A DNA stretch of 64,000 nucleotides from Symbiodinium natans (taxonomy: Eukaryota; Sar; Dinophyceae; Suessiales; Symbiodiniaceae). The notes below the pieces were generated by a model, which made no database searches, was not told where the DNA came from, and saw only the letters and a list, made by a program, of their open reading frames with translations. Every line of letters starts with the position of its first letter. Positions within the stretch are counted from its first letter, which is position 1. The stretch is from contig CAJNDS010002616.1 of NCBI GenBank assembly GCA_905221605.1, positions 267,336 to 331,335 of the forward strand, in the 5' to 3' direction. Below, piece after piece: positions 63,940-64,000 of the stretch. The position numbers were made by a program, and so were the translations under genes.

Positions 63940-64000
63940 ATGAGCCCCTAACGCTCAAAAAAAACCCGCGCCAAGGTTCAGAGTTTAGAGGGCTTAGGGC

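Noticed and set aside
1-64000. rRNA, tRNA or other structural RNA genes
   Set aside because: None of the conserved cores was seen on either strand.

Overview
The window looks like dinoflagellate nuclear DNA. Three things support this: telomere-type TTTAGGG/CCCTAAA heptamers and degenerate variants are scattered everywhere; short coding islands are bounded by AG acceptors and by GT, GC or occasionally GA donors (a splice repertoire known from dinoflagellates); and the transposase belongs to the ISXO2/IS1595-Merlin class. No rRNA, tRNA or spliced-leader gene was recognised. Species cannot be named from the sequence alone.

Positions 1-50.6 kb and 58.6-64 kb are a mosaic. Interstitial telomere-like arrays and low-complexity derivatives alternate with 30-200 bp unique islands. 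Read on the minus strand, most islands I checked give one open frame that reads like protein, with an AG acceptor on one side and a GT/GC donor on the other. Several neighbours join in a compatible codon phase, for example 2218-325, 22925-22031, 20562-16904, 36074-35427 and 28217-27877. My reading is that these are small exons of minus-strand genes whose introns are built from telomere-like repeats. In places the repeat itself supplies the donor (G|GTTTAGGG) or the acceptor (TTTAG|GG). Exon calls are by eye. GC-rich islands are often open on both strands, so single islands have modest confidence and the phased chains have more. Two pieces look broken: a PEP-synthase/PPDK-like phosphohistidine-domain fragment (33.8-34.0 kb) and a frame-broken C-terminal exon (36.5-36.7 kb).

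Dispersed over the same DNA are many short hairpin or MITE-like elements. One family has CTTGGGATGTTCCC ends (about eight copies), one has TATGGTCCCTTA ends (four copies), one has GGTTTCCGAAAATAGGGGTACC-like ends (at least five copies), and several are single. Two copies of the first family carry telomere-like repeats inside or between their ends.

The standout is a roughly 7.8 kb composite DNA transposon at about 50,688-58,520. It has candidate terminal inverted repeats and an 8-bp ATATATAT flank. Just inside its left end is a 123-bp satellite of perfect GGAGTTTTAAAACTCC palindromes. It carries four plus-strand genes: a novel 272-aa protein with a duplicated module, a 662-aa protein with superfamily-3-helicase-like motifs, a 418-aa zinc-ribbon DDE transposase of the IS1595/ISXO2/Merlin type, and a 354-aa proline-rich protein ending in a RapZ C-terminal-like domain. 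These genes are intronless and long, in sharp contrast to their surroundings.
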